In this document: piece after piece, positions 1 to 7,652 of the stretch | How the letters are laid out: every line of letters begins with the position of its first letter | Position numbering within the stretch: position 1 is the first letter of the stretch | Source of the DNA: an uncultured Chlamydiae bacterium | Lineage (GTDB): Bacteria > Chlamydiota > Chlamydiia > Chlamydiales > 2-12-FULL-49-11 | Assembly: GCA_937996705.1 (NCBI GenBank) | Contig: CALKUQ010000051.1 | Location: forward strand, 1 to 56,259 | DNA: 56,259 nucleotides | Direction of reading: 5' to 3' | The notes under the pieces: generated by a model | What the model was told of the DNA's origin: nothing | The model's input: only the letters and a program-made list of their open reading frames with translations | The model's database searches: none | Program-made: the position numbers and the translations under genes

Positions 1-41
1 TGAAATTTTGAAATATTAAGATTTTTTCAGGATTTCACGTC

Positions 42-77
42 TGACCCTCAAGCTCCATATGACCCTCAAGCTCCATA
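42..77. repeat. 18-bp direct tandem duplication
   Basis: Two perfect adjacent copies of an 18-base unit (TGACCCTCAAGCTCCATA) at 42-59 and 60-77, upstream of the first gene. The TGACCC start resembles the TGACCCC motifs scattered in the right half of the window, but no link is established. Confidence 0.8.
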
Positions 78-166
78 ACAGATCAGATAGCCTGAAAAAA
101 GCAATTTCTCTTTGAGATAAAACGATAATGTTAGTAGAATAATTCTCCTTAAAAAATTGGAATGCT

Positions 167-1165
167 ATGACCTCTGTTTGTGATACACCACCAAGTTTTA
201 TCTTTTCTGCGTTAGATTGCTACCAATTTGATAGTGCTGAGACCTATATTGATATTGATAAAATGGCCAATTTAAGAAGATTGGGCGACCTACCCGCCCC
301 TATTTATTATTCAGAGCTCGGAGCTAGCGTTATAGACTATTTACGATTTGCCAGGCGTCTCCATTTGTGCAGAGAGAAATTTGACGCTGCTCTAAATATG
401 CGATTCTTCAAAGATCGGTATTATATAACCTCTTTAGCTCTTTTAAGACTGGGAATCGCTCAGTGCGGAGAAATTAACAGCTTTATAAAGATTCATTTTT
501 TTGAAAAAAGCGATCTTGATGGGCACTTATTTTCCTTAGCTCTTATTAATAAAGAAGATATAAAGAAGACGCACGCATTTTCTATTTTTGTACCAAGGTG
601 TTATACAGCCTCTTTACCCATTATAAAATCCCTTTTAACAACCGACGCCCCTTTTATAGGATTCCATGAAATTGCAAAAATTATCCCAAAGGCATCTGTT
701 ATAGACGGCTATTTTAGAGAGTCTGGAAGCTTGGAAACCATTACAGAATCGTGTCCCCAATTAACTAGTTATCTAGAAAAATATAACCTTACTTTCTGTG
801 CAGAATCTATCGTAACTGATTCAAAAAGTAGGCCGCTCACTACTGAAGAACTCCGATTACATGAATTAGAGTCAAATAAACTTGTCTCCTTTTCTTCTTG
901 GCTTGAATTGGAAAAGCACCCGTTTTTAGACCATTTATCCGCAATTTATACTGAAGAATTAAAACGAAACAAACAAAATTTTAGAAAAACCTTCTCTCAA
1001 TTTGAATGGAAGGATTCTGGAGCTCATCTATTTGTGATAGCCCCTCAAGAACTTCTATGGGAATTTTGCCAAACGCATCTTACCTCCATAGAACACTCTT
1101 TAAGCCCCTCATTAATCGAAGAAGGGCACTATTTTCTTAGTGTGTTTATGGGCCCAAATCTTTAA
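167..1165 (+). CDS. Hypothetical protein, 332 aa
   Basis: I do not recognise this protein. It is soluble-looking, mixed alpha/beta in composition, with no signal peptide, clear membrane segment or repeat. The ATG at 167 follows a weak GGA-type ribosome site about 9 bases upstream. It stands alone: a long AT-rich leader lies before it and a degraded region follows. Candidate effector by context only. Confidence 0.75.
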   Translation: MTSVCDTPPSFIFSALDCYQFDSAETYIDIDKMANLRRLGDLPAPIYYSELGASVIDYLRFARRLHLCREKFDAALNMRFFKDRYYITSLALLRLGIAQCGEINSFIKIHFFEKSDLDGHLFSLALINKEDIKKTHAFSIFVPRCYTASLPIIKSLLTTDAPFIGFHEIAKIIPKASVIDGYFRESGSLETITESCPQLTSYLEKYNLTFCAESIVTDSKSRPLTTEELRLHELESNKLVSFSSWLELEKHPFLDHLSAIYTEELKRNKQNFRKTFSQFEWKDSGAHLFVIAPQELLWEFCQTHLTSIEHSLSPSLIEEGHYFLSVFMGPNL

Positions 1166-1182
1166 AACCTGCCCTGCTACCT

Positions 1183-1234
1183 ATTCGCCCTTAGTGCCGA
1201 GAGAAACAATCAAGATGCAAGCTAGAGGGCGAAT
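1183..1234. repeat. Inverted repeat downstream of first gene
   Basis: Perfect 9-bp arms (ATTCGCCCT at 1183-1191 and its complement at 1226-1234) separated by 34 bases, starting 18 bases after the stop codon at 1165. The local sequence to about 1330 is richer in GC than its surroundings. No T-run follows the right arm, so this is not a standard intrinsic terminator. The rest of 1166-1440 shows no convincing gene. Confidence 0.5.
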
Positions 1235-1440
1235 TGCAGTTTTTTACCTTAACAAGGCGAGCAGTGAAGTAGATTCGTTGTTGCAGCCGGCGCTTAAGCC
1301 GAATACGCAGCAGGCCGGGTTTTAAAGCGTTCACAACGGAATATCATAACCCTAATTCTCTGTTTGCTAAGGACTCTCTTCGATCGTTCTTCTCCTAAAA
1401 TAATAGATTAAAATTCAGAAAAATTTTAATTTTAAATAGA

Positions 1441-1694
1441 GCTTCTGAAACCAACTCACAAGGCTGGGCTCTTACAACAACAGGGCAAAACAGCACGGCG
1501 ACTAGCTCTCGGCTTGGCGTTCACTTCACCGCTAACGAATTAACTCAAAAAAAGATGAATGTAAGCATCGATCTTGCTTGAGACTACTACTTTTCCTCTA
1601 CAAATGCCTTGAAGGCCACCTTAAATTTTCCGGTCAATATTGGAACCACGCCAATTTATTCAATGTAGTAGCCGGCTTTGATTATAAATTTTAG
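1441..1694 (+). pseudogene. Remnant of an autotransporter-type outer-membrane barrel C-terminus
   Basis: Reading from 1441 gives a polar, beta-strand-like sequence (ASETNSQGWALTTT...SSRLGVHFTANEL) up to an in-frame TGA, then DYYFSSTNALKATLNF and more strand-like residues. A frame change gives NVVAGFDYKF followed by TAG at 1692-1694. A C-terminal alternating strand ending in Phe is the hallmark of outer-membrane barrels such as autotransporters. There is at least one nonsense codon and one frameshift, and no intact start. Barrel origin is inferred from the strand pattern and terminal Phe; the family is a guess. Confidence 0.5.
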
Positions 1695-1761
1695 CCCCTA
1701 TCCCAAATCATTGCACTAATTTCTCCGAATTTCTATAATTATTGAAAAGGAACTTTAAAAG

Positions 1762-2070
1762 ATGGAATTTTCTATCCCAATTTCTACTAATCGTAATCAT
1801 CCTATTCTACCACCTGCCTACATCCGTGAAAGGAGTAAATGGGATAGTGTTAAAGTTCGAATCGCCTACGGACTTCCCACCACACTCCTCGGATGCTTTA
1901 TTGGAGGCGCCCTCCACTTCTTCTATAACGATTACTCCACTTATACGCTAACAGGGAAAGTAGAGAGAAGCGCCCTAGATTCTATGAGTCTTACAATCAA
2001 AATCGGAGGAATTTTAGGTTCTTGCGTCGGTCTTTACCTTGCAGACTGTAAACTCAAAAAAAACAATTAA
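1762..2070 (+). CDS. Small double-hairpin membrane protein, 102 aa
   Basis: The ATG at 1762 follows AAAAGGAAC with good spacing. Two hydrophobic stretches (about residues 33-56 and 77-95) are separated by a short polar loop, with a lysine-rich C-terminus. This pattern fits a small inner-membrane protein, or a chlamydial Inc-like protein whose paired hydrophobic segments insert into the inclusion membrane. No family is recognised. It is followed by a strong terminator. Confidence 0.7.
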   Translation: MEFSIPISTNRNHPILPPAYIRERSKWDSVKVRIAYGLPTTLLGCFIGGALHFFYNDYSTYTLTGKVERSALDSMSLTIKIGGILGSCVGLYLADCKLKKNN

Positions 2071-2155
2071 CCCCCCCCTTCAGCACTATTTAATCTTAGG
2101 GTCCATTTCTTGAATCGTAATCACAAATGACGGTTTAAAAACTGAAAATAAAAAA

Positions 2156-2192
2156 AGCCCCCACACCTTACGGCAAGGGGGCTCGACTTTTC
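2156..2192. terminator. Bidirectional intrinsic terminator
   Basis: Perfect AGCCCCC/GGGGGCT stem (2156-2162 and 2177-2183) with a 14-base loop. It is preceded by an A-run (a T-run on the minus strand) and followed by a T-rich tract on the plus strand. It lies between two convergent genes (stops at 2070 and 2259) and can serve both. Confidence 0.85.
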
Positions 2193-2258
2193 TTTTTATA
2201 TCAGAAAATTAGCTTGAGGGTAATATGACAGGATTATCCGGGCTAACTATTTTTGTAC

Positions 2259-2720
2259 CTATGGAGTCACCTCGTTAATATCTAGCCTAATATATCTTAC
2301 TTTTTCTGTTTTACCAACAACTGAATCAGTTGATCCTGCAGTAGTTTCTTTAATAATGGTCACATTTCTGTCGAATAGAAAATCTCCAAATTGAGAATTC
2401 TTATGAAATAACCATTCTACATCTGATTTAGTAGGAACTGGCAAAAAGTGACTTACAACCGCGATTACACAAGCAGCAATACTGGTAATTGCATAGGCTA
2501 AAGATCCCAGAGACCTTTTGAGAACTTTTGCACCTAAAGAGGAACTATCAGACCCCTTTGATTGTTTTTGTATGATCTTGTAAGTCTTGCCGGAGGCTTC
2601 GTGCAATTTTTCTCCACCCACTGCTGTCTTTGAATCTTTAGCCCACTCAATAACTTCGCTAAACTCAGTTGAATGTAAATATTTAGTTGAATCAGTTGGT
2701 TTAGTTGAAACTGCATTCAT
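2259..2720 (-). CDS. Hypothetical protein with one membrane segment, 153 aa
   Basis: The start is set at the ATG at 2720 because TTGGAG lies six bases before it; a TTG five codons upstream overlaps that ribosome site and is less likely. The N-terminal half is polar and Ser/Lys-rich. A hydrophobic segment (about residues 73-92, SLAYAITSIAACVIAVVSHF) follows, then a polar tail. The family is unknown. It converges with the small membrane gene across the shared terminator. Confidence 0.7.
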   Translation of the reverse strand: MNAVSTKPTDSTKYLHSTEFSEVIEWAKDSKTAVGGEKLHEASGKTYKIIQKQSKGSDSSSLGAKVLKRSLGSLAYAITSIAACVIAVVSHFLPVPTKSDVEWLFHKNSQFGDFLFDRNVTIIKETTAGSTDSVVGKTEKVRYIRLDINEVTP

Positions 2721-3463
2721 AATAATCTCCAATTAAGTTAATAATCTAATATCATTATTATATCATAATTAAAATTTTAAATCAATGAAATTTGCAGAAA
2801 GAAACCGCTTAACTTGTTTATTACTAATGAGATAAGAGTATTGCTTTTGTGGTTTTAAGTACTATAAAACTCAAATTAGAATAGGTGCGTACTAAGAAAA
2901 CTGAGTTTCTTCTTGAAGATTTGGGCTACGCACTCATCTAACAAGGTTTTAGCCTTAAAATGAAGGGGGGGGTATTTCACAATCCTCTATCATGCTGAAA
3001 AAGCAATGCAACATCATTGCAGCCAATATAAGAACTCTAGCCAATTAAAACCAAAAAGTGGCAGAGCGAAAGAAAAATCGATTGATTTGGAAGCGTTATA
3101 TTTAAAAACCCCTGTTTTTAACAGACAATTATTATGAGCGTAATGATTGCAAATAATTAATGATTCCCCTAAACTTCGCGAAGCAAAAGTGATTCGAAAT
3201 TGAGTTTTCTCGAATCGCGAACAGTATACTATTTATTACAGGGAATTAAATTTAAAATTTCTATTTTTCCAAACCATCGTTTTAGATGTTTATCTGGCAT
3301 TCGGCGCTCCTAAAGCAGGGCCCTCTTGGCATACAGTTACGATGGAGGGAGATAAGAAGATAAGCTTAATGACAGACACAAATTTCATCTTCGATACACT
3401 GCACCTAGCAACTATAAAAAACTATTATACTTTTTAGAATCTTTTTTCAGCGAGGAGTTTATT
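2721..3463. other. Intergenic stretch with no convincing gene
   Basis: AT-rich DNA upstream of the PP2C gene. It contains one member of the dispersed TTTGGAAGCG(G)TATAT motif at about 3086-3101 and a short open stretch at about 3292-3437 (VYLAFGAPKAGPSWHTVTM...). The latter lacks a start and homology I can recognise, so it may be a gene remnant. Confidence 0.5.
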
Positions 3464-4975
3464 GTGAGCGGTTTAGGCATTTGTTTATGCAATTCATTGA
3501 TCGGATTAGAACAATCTCAACTACACTGGTCTCTTGCTCAAAATAGACCCTTCTTTCCCGCACTGGGACACCGCTCTCTTGCCCTTATAGAGTGCATTCC
3601 TTTAGTTGGAAAATTAACAGCAGTCACAGATAGGTTTGTAAGTAGTAGAATTGGCAATAAAAATCGTAATGCAGCTTCTCTTGATTCTCGGCAAATCAAA
3701 AGCTCTACCTTGCCAATAACTACCCCTGGGAAAGAGGTAACTCGTGAAGAAGCCCCCCTTTCAATAAGGGGAAAAAACCAGCCTAAGGTCTTAAAGTTAC
3801 TTACTCCTGAACAGGCCGAAGAGGTGTTACGTATCTATACAACTCAACCTCTACTTCCAGAAAGACCTATAGACATAAGTCTAGACGGACATTCCCGAAT
3901 CGAATTTTTTGCAGGTGCAGGTGCAGGTGCTGGCGTCGGTGTCGGTGTCGGAGGTGCTTCCGAAGGAATTTCTGAGATTGTAAAATCTCTCGAGAGTGGG
4001 AAATTGAGGGTGCTCTCTCCCCAAGAAAGCATGAAAAAAATGAAGGTAAATTTTATAAAGGCGATCACAGAGCACTCTTCAAAAATATTATACCGTGGAA
4101 TTAAATGTTATGCCACTGTGGAAGAGATTAAAAACAGCGAATTGCTCGCCACAACAGAACGACTCCGTTTTACTTTCTTTGAGTCCTCAAGTATCGGGAA
4201 ATCTAGAAAAACAATGGAAGATGCCCATTTTTTTATGAAAACCCCTGCTGGGGTACTTATGGGGGTATTTGATGGTCATGGGGACAGTGGTTTGATCTCA
4301 AATAGAGTAAAAGAGCGCTTTCAAGCAAGATTTATTTCTCAACTAGCACTCTTTAATCACGATGTCCATAAAACATTCGAGTTCTTATTTATTGAAATCG
4401 ATCGAGCCTTGAGTATACCTGGAGGGTCAACAGCAGTTCTCACATTTATTCAAAATGGGACTAATTTAGTTTATACAGCAACACTGGGCGATAGTGAATC
4501 AAATATTTACAGAAAACTTAACGATGTTGCTAAATCAATTCCCCTCTCCGTTCTCCGAAATTGGTCTTCAAAAAAAGAGGCCTCTAGAATGGCGCTATAC
4601 CAAAAAGATGAGACAATCGCTACAGATTGGCCTTTGATGGATGGTAAATCGTTGCGCACTCCTCCAACTTCCTACCACGGAGGGCTCAATGTAAGTCGAG
4701 CCTTTGGCGATTATGACTCTAAATCGTCTATAACCCCTTGTATTATTAATAAGCCTAAAATTACTGTCGCTAAAATACTACCTGGAGATTTAGTGGTTCT
4801 AGCTTGTGACGGTTTAAAAGACTTTGTCCCTGAAATAGAGATTAAAATCTCTTTATTTAACCAAATTTCAAGAGAGCCCAATCTAGCTAAAAGACTTGTG
4901 GATTGCGCGATACAAAAAATGACAGCGGTTAGTGGGGATAATGTCACCGTTATTGTTTTACAAGTGAGCAAATAA
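3464..4975 (+). CDS. PP2C-family serine/threonine phosphatase with N-terminal hydrophobic domain
   Basis: 503 aa from a GTG start preceded by GAGGAG. The C-terminal part is a PP2C (PPM) metallophosphatase. Visible motifs are SRKTMEDAHF, GVFDGHGDSG (Asp270 is a likely metal ligand), GGSTAV, TLGDSE, NVSRAFGDYD, ACDGLKDFV (Asp449) and SGDNVTVIVL (Asp492). It should dephosphorylate phospho-Ser/Thr proteins. Residues about 19-62 (HWSLAQ...GHRSLALIECIPLVGKL) match the N-terminus of the ankyrin protein at 39123-40118. A Gly/Ala/Val linker (about residues 150-163) separates the two parts. Unlike housekeeping bacterial PP2C enzymes (about 240 aa), the long N-terminus suggests an exported effector. The catalytic residues appear complete. 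Confidence 0.9.
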   Translation: MSGLGICLCNSLIGLEQSQLHWSLAQNRPFFPALGHRSLALIECIPLVGKLTAVTDRFVSSRIGNKNRNAASLDSRQIKSSTLPITTPGKEVTREEAPLSIRGKNQPKVLKLLTPEQAEEVLRIYTTQPLLPERPIDISLDGHSRIEFFAGAGAGAGVGVGVGGASEGISEIVKSLESGKLRVLSPQESMKKMKVNFIKAITEHSSKILYRGIKCYATVEEIKNSELLATTERLRFTFFESSSIGKSRKTMEDAHFFMKTPAGVLMGVFDGHGDSGLISNRVKERFQARFISQLALFNHDVHKTFEFLFIEIDRALSIPGGSTAVLTFIQNGTNLVYTATLGDSESNIYRKLNDVAKSIPLSVLRNWSSKKEASRMALYQKDETIATDWPLMDGKSLRTPPTSYHGGLNVSRAFGDYDSKSSITPCIINKPKITVAKILPGDLVVLACDGLKDFVPEIEIKISLFNQISREPNLAKRLVDCAIQKMTAVSGDNVTVIVLQVSK

Positions 4976-4980
4976 GTGTT

Positions 4981-5014
4981 TCTATACTGATGACAGTTGA
5001 AAGACCCAGATTTT
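4981..5014 (-). repeat. Dispersed repeat (AATCTGGGTC...CAACTGTCAT type), copy 1
   Basis: Read on the minus strand, this 34-base block matches 34601-34635 with a few mismatches. Both carry AAAATCTGGGTCT, then TCAACTGTCAT and AGTATAGA. It starts a few bases after the PP2C stop codon. Confidence 0.65.
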
Positions 5015-5025
5015 GCAAAGAAAAA

Positions 5026-5074
5026 GAGGGTGTTTCAACTGGAACTGCTATAGAGTTCTTTTTGAAACACTCTC
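5026..5074. repeat. Hairpin between convergent genes, holding a GGAACTGCTATA motif
   Basis: Arms GAGGGTGTTTCA (5026-5037) and TGAAACACTCTC (5063-5074) pair over 12 positions with one G-U. The loop contains GGAACTGCTATA, the core of the dispersed repeat also found near 7480, 10069 and 22926. There is no T-run beyond the stem, so terminator function for the PP2C and ExoD genes is possible but unproven. Confidence 0.55.
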
Positions 5075-5105
5075 AATGGCGGATCGGGGTTACATTACTA
5101 CGCAT

Positions 5106-5690
5106 TCATGAAAAGTAGTGTTTTGTTGTTAACGCGATTAAGAAAAAAAATCCGATTGTCAGAAAAAAACCAACATATCCTATAAGAATACAAAGACCGT
5201 CGTCTTCCACTATTCCCAGTGAGATCAAAAAGATTGACCAAGCTGAGCTAAAATTAGAAAGGGGAATTGGTAAAGGCAATGAGAGAACTATTCCTAAAAT
5301 AAAAATAATCACCCCATTTCCCCTAACCATGAATGGGGAATTGCAAATCCAAACCAACCTTGGATGAATCAAAGGCTTAATTTTTTTTAGTAAGAGAAGT
5401 GTTTTTTTTGTGATTTTCTGAATTGTCTTCGGAGAAATTTTGATCGCTAAAATTTTTTTCGGCATCCAAATCTTCTTACCGAAAATCAATCTCAACCCAA
5501 TCCAGGCTATAGCTAAACCAAAAGGGATTGATAGACCAGGAATTTGGATCGGTTGGCAAAAAGGGAGGCTTAATACAACAAGAACTAATGGATGCCCCCT
5601 ACCAGACAATATACGAAAAATTTCGGAAAGGGCAAGAGGTTGATCCTTTGACTGCTCTTCTAACATCCGCAAACTATTTTCTAAAGGCAT
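5106..5690 (-). CDS. ExoD-family exopolysaccharide synthesis membrane protein
   Basis: 194 aa, matching the ExoD family in length and layout. A polar N-terminus (SLRMLEEQSKDQPLALSEI) is followed by GRGHPLVLVVLSLPFCQPIQIPG, then several hydrophobic segments, including FMVRGNGVIIFILGIVLSLPLPI and a C-terminal pair. ExoD proteins are inner-membrane proteins linked to exopolysaccharide production in rhizobia; their biochemical role is unclear. It appears intact and transcribed alone. Confidence 0.85.
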   Translation of the reverse strand: MPLENSLRMLEEQSKDQPLALSEIFRILSGRGHPLVLVVLSLPFCQPIQIPGLSIPFGLAIAWIGLRLIFGKKIWMPKKILAIKISPKTIQKITKKTLLLLKKIKPLIHPRLVWICNSPFMVRGNGVIIFILGIVLSLPLPIPLSNFSSAWSIFLISLGIVEDDGLCILIGYVGFFLTIGFFFLIALTTKHYFS

Positions 5691-6046
5691 AAATTTTTTA
5701 AGTCTCTTTATTTAAAACCGAAATTTAATTTAAACTACTATATGGTGAATTAAATTTGGATTAATAATTTTTCCGTCGATTATTGCACACTATACCGAAC
5801 ATGATTGAAGAATCGACTTCATAAAAAACACCCTTGATAGTGCATAATGTTATGCATGAATTTTTCTACCACACGCAAACGAATGTCTGCACAGTAAAAA
5901 ATATTTAAAAACCGATTCTTCATGTTTTTTCAGTAGAGACGATCACGTAGCAAATTTAAAGAGGGGGATTTCTGAATTGAAAATTCCCTATTTTTGGATC
6001 TCTCTCACTATCGCTTTAAACCTATTTGAATTTCGAAAGAACCCTA
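5691..6046. other. Intergenic stretch without a gene
   Basis: AT-rich. It contains diverged inverted fragments: a GAAGAATCG block near 5803 and its complement CGATTCTTC near 5934, and a TGCAC...ACTAT/ATAGTGCAT pair around 5784-5850. I see no open frame worth calling. It should contain the promoter of the minus-strand ExoD gene. Confidence 0.4.
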
Positions 6047-6679
6047 TTAGAATGTAACGCCAATACCCCCGCCAATGTTGAGACCGCCCACATCAAACCA
6101 GGTTGCTTGAACCGTGGGGGAATTTATAGATCGACTTCCAAATTGTTTAAAGGAGTAGGCTATAAATAAATCGCTCATGATGTACTTTGAGGCAAGTAAT
6201 TGAACCCCTGTCTCAACAGAAAATCCCACTCCATTTCTAGCAACGTGCTTTTTCACGTAGGGGGAATCGTTATAAATCTGTACGAAATAATATTTCATCC
6301 CCGCGCCAAAAAACGGCCGAATCATAGATTTTGGATAAATCCATTTAAGTCCAGCAGTCAAAGGCTCTATCTGTATTGTTGTTTTATTTTCTAAAGGGGT
6401 CGACTTTCCTTCGGCTTTAAAATAATCGACGGCCCACCAAAAGTTAAGTCCCCTCAGAGCCATCGAATCTCCTTGAAAAAGAGGGACTGTTCCAGTCAAT
6501 TGATAATCAACACCTCCGTTATGATAGACTTGTCTGAAGAGGGAAGATTCGGGCCAAAAATAACTAAATCTAGCCTCGATTGTGACCGGTATTCTCTCTT
6601 GGGAAACAGGGGTAACACTCTCTCCTAGCAAAACAGTTATCGCGCTACAAAAAAAATAGGTAAGTAATCTCTTTATCAT
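6047..6679 (-). CDS. Outer-membrane beta-barrel protein, 210 aa
   Basis: An N-terminal Sec signal (MIKRLLTYFFCSAITVLLGES) precedes alternating amphipathic strands. The chain ends GGLNIGGGIGVTF, with a C-terminal Phe as expected for BAM-assembled barrels. The length suits a small eight-stranded barrel of the OmpW/OmpA-barrel kind. It starts two bases after the stop of the gene upstream (6682-7149), so the two are co-transcribed. The ligand is unknown. Confidence 0.8.
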   Translation of the reverse strand: MIKRLLTYFFCSAITVLLGESVTPVSQERIPVTIEARFSYFWPESSLFRQVYHNGGVDYQLTGTVPLFQGDSMALRGLNFWWAVDYFKAEGKSTPLENKTTIQIEPLTAGLKWIYPKSMIRPFFGAGMKYYFVQIYNDSPYVKKHVARNGVGFSVETGVQLLASKYIMSDLFIAYSFKQFGSRSINSPTVQATWFDVGGLNIGGGIGVTF

Positions 6680-6681
6680 TG

Positions 6682-7149
6682 TTATCCTTGAATATAAATT
6701 TGTTGCTCCGATGGCGGGTAATACATATAAAGCCGCTCTCGAATCTCTTTTAATTGATTTTCCTCACAAGGAACAATAGAAAAAAAGAGTCTTGGGGTCG
6801 TTGTCTCAGGTTCAGAATGAAAGGCTGCTAGGTTAGAATTCCCTATCATAAATAATACCCCCTCTCTCTTCTCTATTTTATAAATCAAGTCCTTATGACA
6901 AAATTCATTTGTAAACTGAGTATCGTTCATATTTCTCCAAATCACCTGTCTCAGCCTCATCGATTCTCTAGGAAGTAAGTAAAACAGGGTTGGCTCCCCT
7001 TGTATCGTAAAACAAAACTTATATTGTATATCCTTACTTCGATAGTGACTTCCATCCATATGCCATCTTTTTTGAGAACTTAAGTTTGAAGCGACACTGC
7101 CTCTCAAACAAAACCAGGCGTGCTCCTTTTTTGATAAAGATATCATCAA
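6682..7149 (-). CDS. Small HxD-motif protein, possible 2-oxoglutarate/iron oxygenase fold
   Basis: 155 aa. WHMDGSHY (His30-x-Asp32), a later AAFHSEP histidine (about residue 111) and TPRLFFSIVP after it give the H-x-D...H...R order of double-stranded beta-helix Fe(II)/2OG enzymes. GEPTLFYLLPRES between them fits the fold. Overall similarity to a named family is not certain; DUF1826-like proteins are one possibility. It is shorter than most such enzymes. First gene of a two-gene operon with the barrel protein. Confidence 0.6.
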   Translation of the reverse strand: MMISLSKKEHAWFCLRGSVASNLSSQKRWHMDGSHYRSKDIQYKFCFTIQGEPTLFYLLPRESMRLRQVIWRNMNDTQFTNEFCHKDLIYKIEKREGVLFMIGNSNLAAFHSEPETTTPRLFFSIVPCEENQLKEIRERLYMYYPPSEQQIYIQG

Positions 7150-7173
7150 TCACTTTTTTATAATAAAACTAAT

Positions 7174-7630
7174 TTGCTTGTAAACTCCGCAGCGAAAGTT
7201 GTCGCTACATCCTCTGGTTTTTTAGATAATTGGTGGGAGGCTGCTCGGATCATGTCCTCATTTTCTTCCAGAGGCGTATCTTGGAGCACTCCTGTAATCG
7301 TTGATGAATACCCCACCTACCAACCGAGCGTCTCCCCGATCGCTAGTGGTAATGGAAAGAACTTTTTAGTCACCTGGGAAACCTTTGTCACATTCACAAC
7401 CCCTTCTTATCTCATGGATCCCATACAAATTTAGGACAATTTTCCTGGGTTTTCAACCCGGTCCGCTACTGATTCTCTTTATATAGCAGTTCCAAATGAA
7501 TGTTACCCAGATTTCTTTACATGCGCTTCATATTTAAATTAGACGCTAGTTGATGCCGAGGGCGCGCTCTATTTGAAAACTAGATAAGCCCGAGGCAATT
7601 TTAAAGATGAAGATACAGGTAATGAAAGAA
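7174..7630 (+). pseudogene. Remnant of a BNR/sialidase-like surface protein
   Basis: An open stretch to 7434 has no ribosome site at its first codon. It reads SSFSSRGVSWSTPVIV and NGKNFLVTW, resembling the Asp-box/BNR strands of sialidase-like beta-propellers (S-x-D-G-x-T-W). Beyond 7434 the frame is broken repeatedly, and LYLKT and ARGNFKDEDTG appear in separate pieces. The last part (7575-7629) matches 17466-17520. A decayed gene with neither end intact. Confidence 0.5.
7480..7512 (-). repeat. Dispersed repeat (TAACATTCATTTGGAACTGC), minus copy
   Basis: On the minus strand this reads ATCTGGGTAACATTCATTTG followed by GAACTGCTATATA. It is near-identical to 10069-10103 and close to 9508-9543. 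It lies inside the degraded BNR remnant, 140 bases from the Fic gene's stop codon. Confidence 0.75.
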
Positions 7631-7652
7631 GGGTAAGATTCATTTAGAACGG

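Noticed and set aside
1140..1325. 61-codon plus-strand frame after the first gene
   Set aside because: No ribosome site, overlaps the previous gene's end, and no recognisable protein features.
3292..3437. Open stretch reading VYLAFGAPKAGPSWHTVTM
   Set aside because: Protein-like but without start, ribosome site or family match; noted only within the intergenic entry.
3844..4075. Minus-strand frames within the PP2C gene
   Set aside because: They result from the Gly/Ala-rich linker read in reverse; the PP2C motifs prove the plus frame.
5026..5074. Hairpin as an intrinsic terminator
   Set aside because: Stem is good, but there is no T-run on either side; kept only as a repeat/hairpin.
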